Origin: Plantactinospora endophytica
Lineage (GTDB): Bacteria > Actinomycetota > Actinomycetes > Mycobacteriales > Micromonosporaceae
DNA: 64,000 nucleotides
NCBI RefSeq assembly: GCF_016862915.1
Contig: NZ_BONW01000039.1
Location: forward strand, 62,001-126,000
Direction: 5' to 3'
The translations under genes and the position numbers were made by a program. The notes under the pieces were generated by a model. The model did no database searches and had not been told where the DNA came from. It was given only the letters and a program-made list of their open reading frames with translations. Below, one piece after another: positions 40,053 to 48,362 of the stretch (the first letter of the stretch is position 1; the number at the start of each line of letters is the position of its first letter).

Positions 40053-41315
40053 AAGGTGATCGCGGTGGGCGAGCGTACGAGTTGCGTCGTAATCGGCGGC
40101 GGACCGGCCGGAATGGTGCTGGGACTGCTGCTGGCCCGAGCCGGCGTCGACGTGACGGTGCTGGAGAAACACGGCGACTTCCTCCGCGACTTCCGGGGCG
40201 ACACCGTGCACCCGTCGACCCTGCGACTCCTCGACGAACTCGGCCTCGGCGAGCGGTTCGCCCGGCTGCCGCAGAGCCGGGTGGACGAGATCGCCTTCCC
40301 GACCTCCGACGGCCGGCAGATCGTCATCGCCGACTTCCGCCGGTTGAGGACCCCGCATCCGTACATCGCGATGGTGCCGCAGTGGGACCTGCTCAACCTG
40401 CTCGCCGAGGCGGGTGCCGCCGAGCCGACCTTCACGCTGCGGATGCGCGCCGAGGTGACCGAGCTGCTCCGGGAGGACGGCCGGGTCCGGGGCGTGCGCT
40501 ACCGGGGACCGGACGGCGAGACCGCCGAGCTGCGCGCCGAACTGGTGGTGGCCTGCGACGGCCGCTGGTCGATCGCCCGGGCACAGGCCGACCTGCCGGT
40601 CCGGGAGTTCCCGGTACCGATCGACGCCTGGTGGTTCCGGCTGCCCCGCGACCCGCAGGACGACCCGGCCGGGCTCACACCCCGGGTCGGGCAGAACCGG
40701 TTCGCGGTGGTGATCCCCCGGGAGGGCTACCTCCAGATCGCCTACATCGCCCGCAAGGGCAGCGACGCCGAACTACGGGCCCGGGGCATCGAACACTTCC
40801 GCCGAGACGTCGCGGACCTCGCACCCGGCTTCGCCGACCGGGTCGACACGATCGCCTCGATGGACGACGTCAAGCACCTCGACGTACGCCTGAACCGGCT
40901 GGACCGCTGGCACGTGCCCGGCCTGCTCTGCCTGGGCGACGCGGCGCACGCGATGTCCCCGATCGGCGGGGTCGGGATCAACCTCGCCGTGCAGGACGCC
41001 GTCGCCGCCGCGACCCTGCTCGCCGAGCCGCTGCGGCGCGGCACGGTGACCGAGGCCGAGTTGGCCGCCGTCCGGTCCCGGCGACTGCTGCCGACCATCC
41101 TGGTGCAGCGGTTGCAGCAGTTCCTGCACCAGAACTTGGTCGTGCCGATCCTGGCCGGGCGGCGGGCCGGCCCGCCCCGGCCGGTGCTGGCCCTGCTGCG
41201 GCGCGTCCCGGTCGTCTCCCACGGCCCGGCCTACCTGATCGGCGTCGGCTTCCGCCCCGAGCACGCGCCGCCGTTCGCCCGCCAGCCAGCGGCACCGGTC
41301 AACTCGGACGGGTAG
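40047..41315 (+). CDS. FAD-dependent aromatic-type monooxygenase (PHBH fold)
   Basis: The 422-residue flavoprotein monooxygenase shows the FAD fingerprint VVIGGGPAGMVLGLLLARAG, the DG motif in VACDGRWS and the GD motif in LCLGDAAHAMSPIGGVGINLAVQDA. Relatives hydroxylate or demethylate phenolic and polyketide substrates with NAD(P)H and oxygen. ATG 40047 is chosen because the fold begins 8 residues later and a promoter/operator overlaps it. It is separated from the UGSC pair by 136 bp and probably starts a new unit with the Rieske system. Confidence 0.9.
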   Translation: MNKVIAVGERTSCVVIGGGPAGMVLGLLLARAGVDVTVLEKHGDFLRDFRGDTVHPSTLRLLDELGLGERFARLPQSRVDEIAFPTSDGRQIVIADFRRLRTPHPYIAMVPQWDLLNLLAEAGAAEPTFTLRMRAEVTELLREDGRVRGVRYRGPDGETAELRAELVVACDGRWSIARAQADLPVREFPVPIDAWWFRLPRDPQDDPAGLTPRVGQNRFAVVIPREGYLQIAYIARKGSDAELRARGIEHFRRDVADLAPGFADRVDTIASMDDVKHLDVRLNRLDRWHVPGLLCLGDAAHAMSPIGGVGINLAVQDAVAAATLLAEPLRRGTVTEAELAAVRSRRLLPTILVQRLQQFLHQNLVVPILAGRRAGPPRPVLALLRRVPVVSHGPAYLIGVGFRPEHAPPFARQPAAPVNSDG

Positions 41316-41368
41316 CCCGCCCGGCGCCGGACGCGACAGTGCGACGCCGAGCGGCCCGGCGCAGTCGC

Positions 41369-41387
41369 CCTTCCGCTATCCGGAAGG
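41369..41387. promoter_or_regulatory. Inverted repeat before the Rieske gene, candidate IclR-type operator
   Basis: CCTTCCG-CTATC-CGGAAGG is a perfect 7-N5-7 inverted repeat 72 bp before ATG 41459. Its core TTCCG-N5-CGGAA equals that at the IclR start (15700-15714). A separate 12-bp palindrome CCGGTCGACCGG follows at 41396-41407. Confidence 0.55.
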
Positions 41388-41458
41388 TCTACTTCCCGGT
41401 CGACCGGCCGCTCGACATGCTCCGAGGAGAAGATCAGCCGCTTCTCCAAGGAGTCGCC

Positions 41459-42511
41459 ATGACGGCTTTCGTACGCGACCAGTGGTATGTCGCCGCATAC
41501 AGCAGGGAGGTCGGGCGGGAACTGCTCGGCCGGACGATCCTCGGCGAGCCGATCGTCTTCTACCGCACCGGGGACGGCGAGGCGGTCGGGCTGGCCGACC
41601 GGTGCGTGCACCGTCGCTTCCCGCTCTCGGAGAGCCGGCTCGACGGCGACACGATCGTCTGCGGCTACCACGGCTTCACCTACGACAGCGGCGGCTCCTG
41701 TGTCTTCGTCCCCGGCCAGCAGCGGATCCCGCGTACGGCGCGGGTCGCGGCGTACCCGGTGGTCGAGCAGGACTCGTTCGTCTGGGTGTGGATCGGCGAC
41801 CGGGCCAAGGCGGATCCGGCGCTGATTCCCCGGGCGCCCTGGCTGGCCGACCCGAACTACACCACGGTTTCCGGTATGGAGCCGTTGAACGCCCGCTACA
41901 TGCTGCTGGTCGACAACCTGATGGACCTCTCCCACGAGACCTACCTGCACGGCGGTTACATCGGCACCCCGGAGGTGGCCGAGACGCCGATCCAGACCGA
42001 GGTCGACGAGGACTCCGGGATCGTCTACGTCAGCCGGCACATGGACGACGCCGCCTGCCCGCCGTTCTACGCCAAGTCGACCGGGATCGAGGGCCGGATC
42101 ACCCGCTGGCAGGACATCGAGTACCACCCGCCGTGCCTCTACCTGCTGCACAGCCGGATCGCGCCGCAGGGCGTCTACCCGCCGGCCGAGGGCCCGGACG
42201 ACCAGGCGTTCCACGTCGAGGTGGTGTACGCGATCACCCCGTCCACCGAGAACACCACGTACGACTTCTGGGCCGTGGCACGGGACTTCGCGCTCGACGA
42301 CGAGGAGGTCAGCCGGTTCCTGCACAGCAACAACCACACGGTGGTGATGCAGGACGTGACCGCGCTCAACCTGCTCGAACAGGTACTCGTCAAGGAGGCC
42401 GACGGCTACCAGGAGCTGAGCATCAACATCGACACCGGTGGCCTGGCGGCCCGTCGCATCCTCAAGCGGATGGCCGAGCGGAGTCGGCCGGAGGGCGCGG
42501 TGACGTCGTGA
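41459..42511 (+). CDS. Rieske-type aromatic oxygenase alpha subunit (VanA-like O-demethylase)
   Basis: The 350-residue protein binds a Rieske [2Fe-2S] cluster through C49-x-H51 and C68-x2-H71 (CVHRRF and CGYHG). Mononuclear iron is held by the H159/H164 region (DNLMDLSHETYLH), with D156 as the bridging acid. Size and motifs match single-component vanillate O-demethylase-type and related oxygenases. Electrons should come from the PDR/VanB-type reductase at 42889. GGAG precedes the ATG. Its C-terminal end overlaps a small gene by 4 bp. Confidence 0.92.
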   Translation: MTAFVRDQWYVAAYSREVGRELLGRTILGEPIVFYRTGDGEAVGLADRCVHRRFPLSESRLDGDTIVCGYHGFTYDSGGSCVFVPGQQRIPRTARVAAYPVVEQDSFVWVWIGDRAKADPALIPRAPWLADPNYTTVSGMEPLNARYMLLVDNLMDLSHETYLHGGYIGTPEVAETPIQTEVDEDSGIVYVSRHMDDAACPPFYAKSTGIEGRITRWQDIEYHPPCLYLLHSRIAPQGVYPPAEGPDDQAFHVEVVYAITPSTENTTYDFWAVARDFALDDEEVSRFLHSNNHTVVMQDVTALNLLEQVLVKEADGYQELSINIDTGGLAARRILKRMAERSRPEGAVTS

Positions 42512-42771
42512 CCGGGCGGAGCGGTCCGCCGGAGCCGCCCGGCCGGATGCTGACCGGTCCCCGGGTCTACCGGGTCGACTGGGTACTCGGCACCGACCGG
42601 CTGCGCGGCTTCTGCTTCTGCGGTACGTCGTACGACGCCGAGGACCCGATCGAGCTGTGGGCCTGGCTGCTGGCGCACCCGGACAGCCACGGCGGGACCG
42701 GCCCGACGGAGCCCGAGCCGGCCGACCCACCGTCCGGGACCGTCCGGGACCGCCAACCCGTTCCCGCCTGA
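42508..42771 (+). CDS. Small CxC protein of the Rieske operon
   Basis: An 87-residue protein with no family I recognise. The core RVYRVDWVLGTDRLRGFCFCGTSYDAEDP contains a C-x-C pair and looks folded; the N- and C-termini are Pro/Gly-rich, and the end contains a repeated 10-mer (CGTCCGGGAC). GTG 42508 overlaps the Rieske stop (GTGA), which supports translation. It could be an accessory or metal-binding factor for the oxygenase. Evidence is positional. Confidence 0.65.
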   Translation: MTGRSGPPEPPGRMLTGPRVYRVDWVLGTDRLRGFCFCGTSYDAEDPIELWAWLLAHPDSHGGTGPTEPEPADPPSGTVRDRQPVPA

Positions 42772-42775
42772 GGTC

Positions 42776-42883
42776 TTCCCCGGAAACACCCCGCGCCCCC
42801 GCCCGAGATCCTTCCTCGGAAACGCCCCACGTCTCCGCCCGAGGCCCTCACCCGGAAACGCCCCACCCCCGAACCGAATGGCC
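42776..42883. repeat. 36-bp tandem repeat between the small CxC gene and the reductase
   Basis: Three diverged 36-bp units, each containing GGAAACGCCCCAC (GGAAAC at 42782, 42818 and 42854), fill the 117-bp gap. The period is the same as that in the IlvD/Edd gene but the sequence is different. Copies are contiguous, so this is not CRISPR. Confidence 0.75.
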
Positions 42884-42888
42884 GAACG

Positions 42889-43902
42889 ATGTCCAGCAAC
42901 CCCGATGACGAGTACCGGACCAGATCCTCCGGCGGTGCGAGCGCGCCGGCCGGCGGCGAGGGCGAACAGGACCTGCTGCTGACCGCGAAGACCGTGGCGG
43001 CGGACGGCGTCGTCGTACTCACCCTGCGGCATCCGGCCGGAGCGGCGCTGCCGTCCTGGGAACCCGGCGCCCACGTCGACCTGCTGCTCCGACCCGACCT
43101 CGTCCGGCAGTACTCGCTCTGCGGCGACCCGGCGGACCGCACCGAGCTGCGGGTCGCGGTGCTGCGCGAAACCGCCGGTCGGGGTGGCTCGGCGTACGTG
43201 CACGACGAGTTGCCGGTCGGTGCGACGGTACGCGTCCGGGGTCCCCGCAACTCCTTCGCGTTGCTGCCCGCGAAGCGGTACCTCTTCATCGCCGGCGGCA
43301 TCGGGATCACCCCGATCGTGCCGATGCTGGCGGCGGCGGAGGCGGCCGGTGCCGACTGGCGGCTCGTCTACGGCGGCCGGTCCCGGGCCTCGATGGCGTT
43401 CCGCACCGAACTGCGGCAGCGGTACGGCGACCGGGTCTCGATCCAGCCGCAGGACGAGACCGGGCTGCTCGACCTGCCGACCCTGCTCGCCGACCCCGAC
43501 CCGGACCGACTCGTCTACTGCTGCGGCCCGGAACCGCTGCTCGGCGCGGTACAGGACAACTGCCGGCAGTGGCCCGCCGGCACGCTCCGGGTCGAGCGGT
43601 TCGCGCCGAAGACCTTCGACGAACCGGTCCGCCGGGAGTCGTTCGAGGTGGAACTCGCCCGGTCCGGCCGGACCCTGACGGTGCCACCGGACCGGTCCAT
43701 CCTCCAGGTCGTGGAGGAGGCCGGGATCCCGGTGCTCTCCTCGTGCCAGGAGGGGACCTGCGGCACCTGCGAGACCGCCGTACTCGGCGGCACCCCGGAG
43801 CACCGCGACTCGCTGCTGACCGACGAGGAGCAGGCGGCCAACGACACGATGATGATCTGCGTCTCCCGGTCCCGTACCCCGAAACTGCTGCTCGACCTCT
43901 GA
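42889..43902 (+). CDS. PDR/VanB-family oxidoreductase (Rieske reductase)
   Basis: The 337-residue electron-transfer protein has an FMN/FAD-binding RQYSLCG, an NAD-binding domain with FIAGGIGITPIVPM and YCCGPEPLL, and a C-terminal plant-type [2Fe-2S] ferredoxin domain (CQEGTCGTC plus a distal Cys in MICVSRS). This order of flavin, NAD and ferredoxin domains is that of phthalate dioxygenase reductase/VanB. It is the obvious electron donor of the Rieske oxygenase two genes upstream. The N-terminal ~25 residues are low-complexity. Confidence 0.92.
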   Translation: MSSNPDDEYRTRSSGGASAPAGGEGEQDLLLTAKTVAADGVVVLTLRHPAGAALPSWEPGAHVDLLLRPDLVRQYSLCGDPADRTELRVAVLRETAGRGGSAYVHDELPVGATVRVRGPRNSFALLPAKRYLFIAGGIGITPIVPMLAAAEAAGADWRLVYGGRSRASMAFRTELRQRYGDRVSIQPQDETGLLDLPTLLADPDPDRLVYCCGPEPLLGAVQDNCRQWPAGTLRVERFAPKTFDEPVRRESFEVELARSGRTLTVPPDRSILQVVEEAGIPVLSSCQEGTCGTCETAVLGGTPEHRDSLLTDEEQAANDTMMICVSRSRTPKLLLDL

Positions 43903-43986
43903 CGGTGAAGAAGTAGGAGCGGGTCACCCGGCCGCCCCCTCGTCGCGCGACCGGGCGCGGCGTTCCGGCCGGTCCGGCCGGCAAAT

Positions 43987-44829
43987 ATGCTGGTGGTGGC
44001 GGGGCTGAGCGGGCTGGGGGTGGCGGTGCCGGACGGGACGCCGTCGGGGACGGGATCGGTGACGGTACGCGCCCTGCGTCTGCTGGAGGCGTTCACCCCG
44101 GACCGCCGCGAGCTGACCCTGACCGAGCTGGCCGCCCGGGCCGGGCTGCCGCTCACCACCACCCATCGACTGGTCAACGACCTCGCCGGCTGGGGCGCGG
44201 TGGAGCGGGACGCGGACGGGCGCTACCACATCGGGCTGCGGCTGTGGGAGATCGCCTCGCTCGCACCGCGCGGGCTCGGGCTCCGCGAGGCGGCGCTGCC
44301 GTTCCTGGAGGACCTGTTCCAGGTGACGCAGGAGAACGTCCAACTCGCCGTCCGGGAGGGCTTCGAGGTGGTGTACGTCGAGCGGATCGCCGGGCACAGC
44401 GCGGTGCCGGTGCTGACCCGGGTCGGCGGACGGTTCGCGATGCCGCCGACCGGTGTCGGGCTGGTGCTGCTGGCGCACGCCCCGACCGACGTACAGGAAG
44501 CCGTGCTCGACGCGCCGTTGCAACGGTTCACCGAACGGACCATCACGTCCGCCCGTGAACTGCGCCGGGTGCTCGCCGAGGTGCGGCGTACCGGGATCGC
44601 GATCAGCGACCGGCAGGTGACCATGGACGCGCTGTCGATCGGTGCCCCGGTGTACGGCCCGACCGGCGACGTGGTGGCCGCCGTGTCGATCGTCGTCCGG
44701 GCACCCCGTCCGCAGCGCGCCGGACTGATCCCGGTGGTCCGGGCCGCCGCCCGGGGCATCTCCCGGGCACTGCGTGCTCCCGCGCTCCCGGCCGCCCGGC
44801 CGCCCCGCCGGGACCCCGGCCCGGAGTAA
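43987..44829 (+). CDS. IclR-family transcriptional regulator 2
   Basis: This IclR protein has the N-terminal winged helix (ELTLTELAARAGLPLTTTHRLVNDL) and the effector domain with VYVERIAG, MPPTGVGLVLLAH and SIGAPVYGPTGD. The start is uncertain: ATG 43987 lacks a ribosome site and overlaps a TATGCT -10-like box (43986-43991), so GTG 44020 or GTG 44026 may be the true start, about 30-40 nt downstream. It follows the Rieske reductase by 84 bp and is the likely regulator of the oxygenase genes, with the palindromes at 40035 and 41369 as candidate sites. Confidence 0.88.
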   Translation: MLVVAGLSGLGVAVPDGTPSGTGSVTVRALRLLEAFTPDRRELTLTELAARAGLPLTTTHRLVNDLAGWGAVERDADGRYHIGLRLWEIASLAPRGLGLREAALPFLEDLFQVTQENVQLAVREGFEVVYVERIAGHSAVPVLTRVGGRFAMPPTGVGLVLLAHAPTDVQEAVLDAPLQRFTERTITSARELRRVLAEVRRTGIAISDRQVTMDALSIGAPVYGPTGDVVAAVSIVVRAPRPQRAGLIPVVRAAARGISRALRAPALPAARPPRRDPGPE

Positions 44830-44900
44830 CCACCACCGACCCGGTACCCCGGCCAGGCATCCGGTCTCAGGCTCTGCGGCGCCCGGGCCAGGTGTGTCGG

Positions 44901-45560
44901 TCAGCGGCGGTCGGGTGGGGCCGGGGCGGCGTAGGCGGCGAGCCCGGTGGCGAGTTGCCGAAACGCCTGGTCGGCGGCGGCCACGGCCTCCGGGTGCAGT
45001 TGGTCGGCGGTTCGTCCCTGGCGCAGCCGGTGCCAGTTCTCCCGGGCGAGCACCCGTTGGACCGCCACGATCTGACTCGCGGCGAGCCGGGCGCCGAGCC
45101 TGTCGGTCGGCGGGGACGCCTCGGTGAGCGCCTCGGCCAGGGCCTCCTCGTCGTCCGCCGCGTACCGGGCTACCCGGGCCGACAGGCTGGGCGTGTCGAA
45201 GACCATCCCGTGGTACGCGAGAACCTCCGGATGGTCGTTGAGCCCGGTCACCGGGTCCCGCCGGTCCAGCCCGGCCCGGAAGTGCCGGTGCAGCGCGCCG
45301 AGCGGAGCCTCGTCCGGGTCCCGCTGCCGGACCACCCGGGCCGCCTCGGCGCGGTGGTCGGCGATCCGGTGCAGGACCAGGTCCTCCTTGCTCGGAAAGT
45401 ACTTGAACAGGGTGGGCTTGGAGACCTCGGCGGCGGCGGCCACGTCGGCCACCGACACCCGGTCGTAGCCGTGCCGGAGGAAGAGCGAGATCGCCGCCGC
45501 CGACAGCGCGTCGTGAGTGCGCTGTCGCTTCCGTTCCCGTAGGCCCTGCCGCTCCGCCAT
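44901..45560 (-). CDS. TetR-family transcriptional regulator
   Basis: The 219-residue protein has the TetR DNA-binding domain: RTHDALSAAAISLFLRHGYDRVSVADVAAAAEVSKPTLFKYFPSKEDL at residues ~14-62. The C-terminal helical domain is ligand-specific and not classifiable. It is transcribed divergently from the HelR gene over a 98-bp AT-richer gap, which suggests control of its own gene, HelR or both. Confidence 0.92.
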   Translation of the reverse strand: MAERQGLRERKRQRTHDALSAAAISLFLRHGYDRVSVADVAAAAEVSKPTLFKYFPSKEDLVLHRIADHRAEAARVVRQRDPDEAPLGALHRHFRAGLDRRDPVTGLNDHPEVLAYHGMVFDTPSLSARVARYAADDEEALAEALTEASPPTDRLGARLAASQIVAVQRVLARENWHRLRQGRTADQLHPEAVAAADQAFRQLATGLAAYAAPAPPDRR

Positions 45561-45567
45561 GTTGATC

Positions 45568-45573
45568 AGCCTA
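45568..45573 (-). promoter_or_regulatory. -10 element for a leaderless TetR transcript
   Basis: On the minus strand TAGGCT ends 7 nt before ATG 45560, with no ribosome-binding site between them, a leaderless arrangement. Further upstream, TTAACT (45591-45596) and AGTTAA (45623-45628) form a wide inverted pair that may belong to the TetR site. Confidence 0.45.
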
Positions 45574-45658
45574 ACACTTCCGGGACCGGGTTAACTTGTT
45601 GACTTGGTTGTACTCTTTACCGAGTTAAGAATTCGCTCAGCGACGTGGAGAGCCGATC

Positions 45659-48016
45659 ATGGTCCTGCCGACTCCAGCCCGCCCCGCCGAATCCGGCCGC
45701 TCGACCCGGCCGGAGGTCTCGGACCGGCCCGACTCCTCGGCCGGGCAGCGGGCCGGGACCGGTGGCCGACCGGCGGCCACCCTCGCCGAAGAGCAGGCCC
45801 GGCTGGCCGCCGTACGGGCGGAACTGGCCCGGATGCTGGCCACCGCCCGGGTACGGGTGGCCACCGGCGAGACCGTCGCCGGAGACCGGTACACCGCCGA
45901 GACGCTCGGCCGGATGCTCAAGAGCCATGCCAAGGAACTGGCCGAGGAGCCGGACGGACCGGTCTACTTCGGTCGGTTGTGGTTCGACGACGCCCCGGCG
46001 GCCGGCGAGCACCGGGGCGAGTGCTACTACCTCGGCCGGCGGCACGTCCCCGACGGGTCCGGCCAGCCGTTGGTGATCGACTGGCGGGCACCGATCTCCC
46101 GCGTCTTCTACCGGGCCAGCGCCCGCGACCCGCTCGGACTCCGGGAACGCCGCCGGTACGGCTGGACCGGCCGGCATCCCGCCGAACTCACCGGCTTCGA
46201 GGACGAACGACTCGGCGGCGCCGGCCCGGCCGATCAACTCGGCGGTGTTGGCGGGACGGATCGGCTCGGCGGTGCTGGCTCGGTCGAGTCGCTCGGCGGT
46301 GTTGGCGCGTTGGATCGGCTCGGCGGCACCAGCGCGACCGATCGGCTCGGCGGTGCTGGCTCGGTCGAGTCGCCGGGCGGTGGGGCGGAGCGTGCGGACG
46401 ACATCGCGGTGACGGCGGCGAGCCGGCTCGTCGCCGCCGAGATCGAGCGTCCCCGGGTGGGACCGATGCGGGACATCGTCGCCACCATCCAGCCCGAGCA
46501 GGACGACCTGGTACGGGCCGACCTCGACCGGTCCGTCTGCGTGCAGGGTGGGCCGGGCACCGGCAAGACCGCCGTCGGGCTGCACCGGGCGGCGTACCTG
46601 CTCTACACGCACCGGCAACGGCTGCGCCGGGGCGGCGTACTCGTCGTCGGGCCGAACGCTGCGTTCCTGCGCTACATCTCCGCCGTACTGCCCGCGCTCG
46701 GCGAGGTCGACGTCGCCCAGCACACCCTCGCCGAACTGCTGCCGGAGCACCCGGTCAGCGCCGAGGACGACACCGACACGGCGACCGTCAAGCACGACCC
46801 GCGGATGGCCACGGTGCTGCGTCGGGCGCTCCACGAACAGATCAGCCGGCCGACCGAACCGCTGGTGGTGCCGGACGGCTCGTACCGGTGGCGACTGCCG
46901 GTGGAGTGGCTCCGTCGCGCCGTCACCGAGGTACGCGCCGAGGAGCCGCCGTACGCGATCGGTCGGGAACGGCTCCGCGCCCGCATCGTCGGCCTGCTGC
47001 AACGTCGGGCCGAGAGCCGGACGGAGACGCCCGCCGGAGCCTGGCTGCGCAGGATGGCCCGGTGCCGTCCGGTGACCGCCTTCCTCGACGAGGTCTGGCC
47101 GGCGACCCGGCCGGCGGAACTGCTGGCCCGGCTGCTCGGTGACCCGGCCGTGCTGGCCCGGGCGGCGGCCGGACTGCTCGGTCCCGCCGAGCAGTCCGCG
47201 CTGGCCTGGCCCCGGCCGCCCCGGTCGGTCAGGACCGCCAGGTGGTCCCCCGCCGACCTGGTACTCCTCGACGAGCTGGCCGGGCTGCTGGACCATCCGG
47301 CCGGCTACCGGCACGTCGTGGTGGACGAGGCGCAGGACCTGTCGCCGATGGAGTGCCGGGTGATCGCCCGGCGTAGCCGGCACGGTTCGCTGACCGTGCT
47401 CGGTGACCTCGCCCAGGGCACCACCCCGTGGGCGGCGTCGGACTGGCGGGACCAGTTGTCGCACCTCGGCCGCCCCGACGCCGCGATCGTGCCGCTGACC
47501 GCCGGGTTCCGGGTACCGGCCGGCGTGCTCAAGCTGGCCAACCGGCTGCTGCCCGGGTTGCGGGTCGCGGTTCCGGAGACCCGCTCGGTGCGTACCGACG
47601 GAACGGTGCGGATCCGCGCGGCGGCCGACCTGCCGGCCGCGACCAGCGCGGCAGTGCGGTCCGCGCTGTCCCAGCCCGGATCCGTCGCGGTGGTGGCCGC
47701 CGACGCCGCGCTGCCCCGGCTGGCCGGCGCGCTGCGGTCCGCCGGCATCCCCGCCGCGCGGGCGGACGCGGCCGACCTGGACGTCCGGGTCATCCTGCTG
47801 CCGGCGACCCTGGCCAAGGGGCTCGAGTACGACCACGTCATCGTCGTCGAGCCCGCCGAGATCGTCGAGGCGGAGCCGCGCGGCCGGCACCGCCTCTACG
47901 TGGTGCTCACCCGGGCGGTGTCCCGACTGGACGTGCTGCACCACCGGGCCCTGCCGGCCGAACTACGCGATGCGGCCGAGCTGCGCGACCCGGCGGAACT
48001 GCGCGATCCCGGCTGA
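45659..48016 (+). CDS. helR: HelD/HelR-like RNA-polymerase-recycling helicase with repeat insertion
   Basis: The 785-residue UvrD-like ATPase matches actinobacterial HelR: EEQARLAAVRAELARM coiled-coil start, DWRAPISRVFYRAS, RPRVGPMRDIVATIQPEQD, Walker A GGPGTGKTAVGLHRAAYLLY and helicase motif II region VVDEAQDLSPMECRVIARR. HelR frees stalled or rifamycin-bound RNA polymerase and gives rifamycin tolerance in Streptomyces. Between the N-terminal domain and Walker A lies a 63-residue insert of seven 9-residue Leu-Gly-Gly repeats not usual for the family. The C-terminus is a 6-residue ELRDPA repeat. GGAGAG precedes ATG 45659. I see no RAE-like palindrome in front. Confidence 0.85.
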   Translation: MVLPTPARPAESGRSTRPEVSDRPDSSAGQRAGTGGRPAATLAEEQARLAAVRAELARMLATARVRVATGETVAGDRYTAETLGRMLKSHAKELAEEPDGPVYFGRLWFDDAPAAGEHRGECYYLGRRHVPDGSGQPLVIDWRAPISRVFYRASARDPLGLRERRRYGWTGRHPAELTGFEDERLGGAGPADQLGGVGGTDRLGGAGSVESLGGVGALDRLGGTSATDRLGGAGSVESPGGGAERADDIAVTAASRLVAAEIERPRVGPMRDIVATIQPEQDDLVRADLDRSVCVQGGPGTGKTAVGLHRAAYLLYTHRQRLRRGGVLVVGPNAAFLRYISAVLPALGEVDVAQHTLAELLPEHPVSAEDDTDTATVKHDPRMATVLRRALHEQISRPTEPLVVPDGSYRWRLPVEWLRRAVTEVRAEEPPYAIGRERLRARIVGLLQRRAESRTETPAGAWLRRMARCRPVTAFLDEVWPATRPAELLARLLGDPAVLARAAAGLLGPAEQSALAWPRPPRSVRTARWSPADLVLLDELAGLLDHPAGYRHVVVDEAQDLSPMECRVIARRSRHGSLTVLGDLAQGTTPWAASDWRDQLSHLGRPDAAIVPLTAGFRVPAGVLKLANRLLPGLRVAVPETRSVRTDGTVRIRAAADLPAATSAAVRSALSQPGSVAVVAADAALPRLAGALRSAGIPAARADAADLDVRVILLPATLAKGLEYDHVIVVEPAEIVEAEPRGRHRLYVVLTRAVSRLDVLHHRALPAELRDAAELRDPAELRDPG
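46208..46396. repeat. 27-bp tandem array inside helR
   Basis: Seven consecutive 27-bp units encode 9-residue repeats (RLGGAGPAD, QLGGVGGTD, RLGGAGSVE, SLGGVGALD and so on). Units 3 and 6 are nearly identical. The array keeps frame and forms a flexible insert before the ATPase core. Confidence 0.85.
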
Positions 48017-48028
48017 GCTGTGCGGCCC
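47957..48028. repeat. 18-bp tandem array across the helR stop codon
   Basis: Four 18-bp units related to GCCGAGCTGCGCGACCCG begin at 47957, 47975, 47993 and 48011. Three encode AELRDP/AELRDA; the fourth contains the stop TGA and continues into the noncoding gap. Confidence 0.75.
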
Positions 48029-48123
48029 GGCCGAGACGCGTGATCCGGTGGAGGGTCGGTCGCAGGTCGGGCGGCTGTGCGCCGAGAACCGGTCGGACGC
48101 ACAGCCGCGCGGGGCTGCCAAAG

Positions 48124-48360
48124 CTACCCGCCGACCAGACTGACCCGTCGCTGGACGGGGTCGATCGCGTCGAGGCGCGCCTCGACCCGGGCGCCGACGT
48201 CCACCGGGCCGGCCTTCCAGAGCAGGCCGGGAATACCCTCGACGGTCTCGACCAGGGCACCGAACGGCAGCGTCCGGGTGACGGTCACCGCGACGGCGTC
48301 GCCGACGGTGTGCCGTAACAGGAAGTCGTCCCAGTCGGCAGGGGTGTTCGTCCGAGTCAT
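48124..48360 (-). CDS. Small S1-domain RNA-binding protein
   Basis: A 78-residue protein that is nearly all one S1/OB-fold domain: VGDAVAVTVTRTLPFGALVETVEGIPGLL, then a variable loop, then GARVEARLDAIDPVQRRVSL. Such small S1 proteins bind RNA or the ribosome. ATG 48360 is fixed by an exceptionally long Shine-Dalgarno match; the longer frame to 48441 is rejected. It is convergent with HelR. High translation efficiency is expected. Confidence 0.85.
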   Translation of the reverse strand: MTRTNTPADWDDFLLRHTVGDAVAVTVTRTLPFGALVETVEGIPGLLWKAGPVDVGARVEARLDAIDPVQRRVSLVGG

Positions 48361-48362
48361 GT

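Noticed and set aside
42776-42883. CRISPR-like array because of the 36-bp period
   Set aside because: The units are contiguous with no spacers and are diverged. There are no cas genes.
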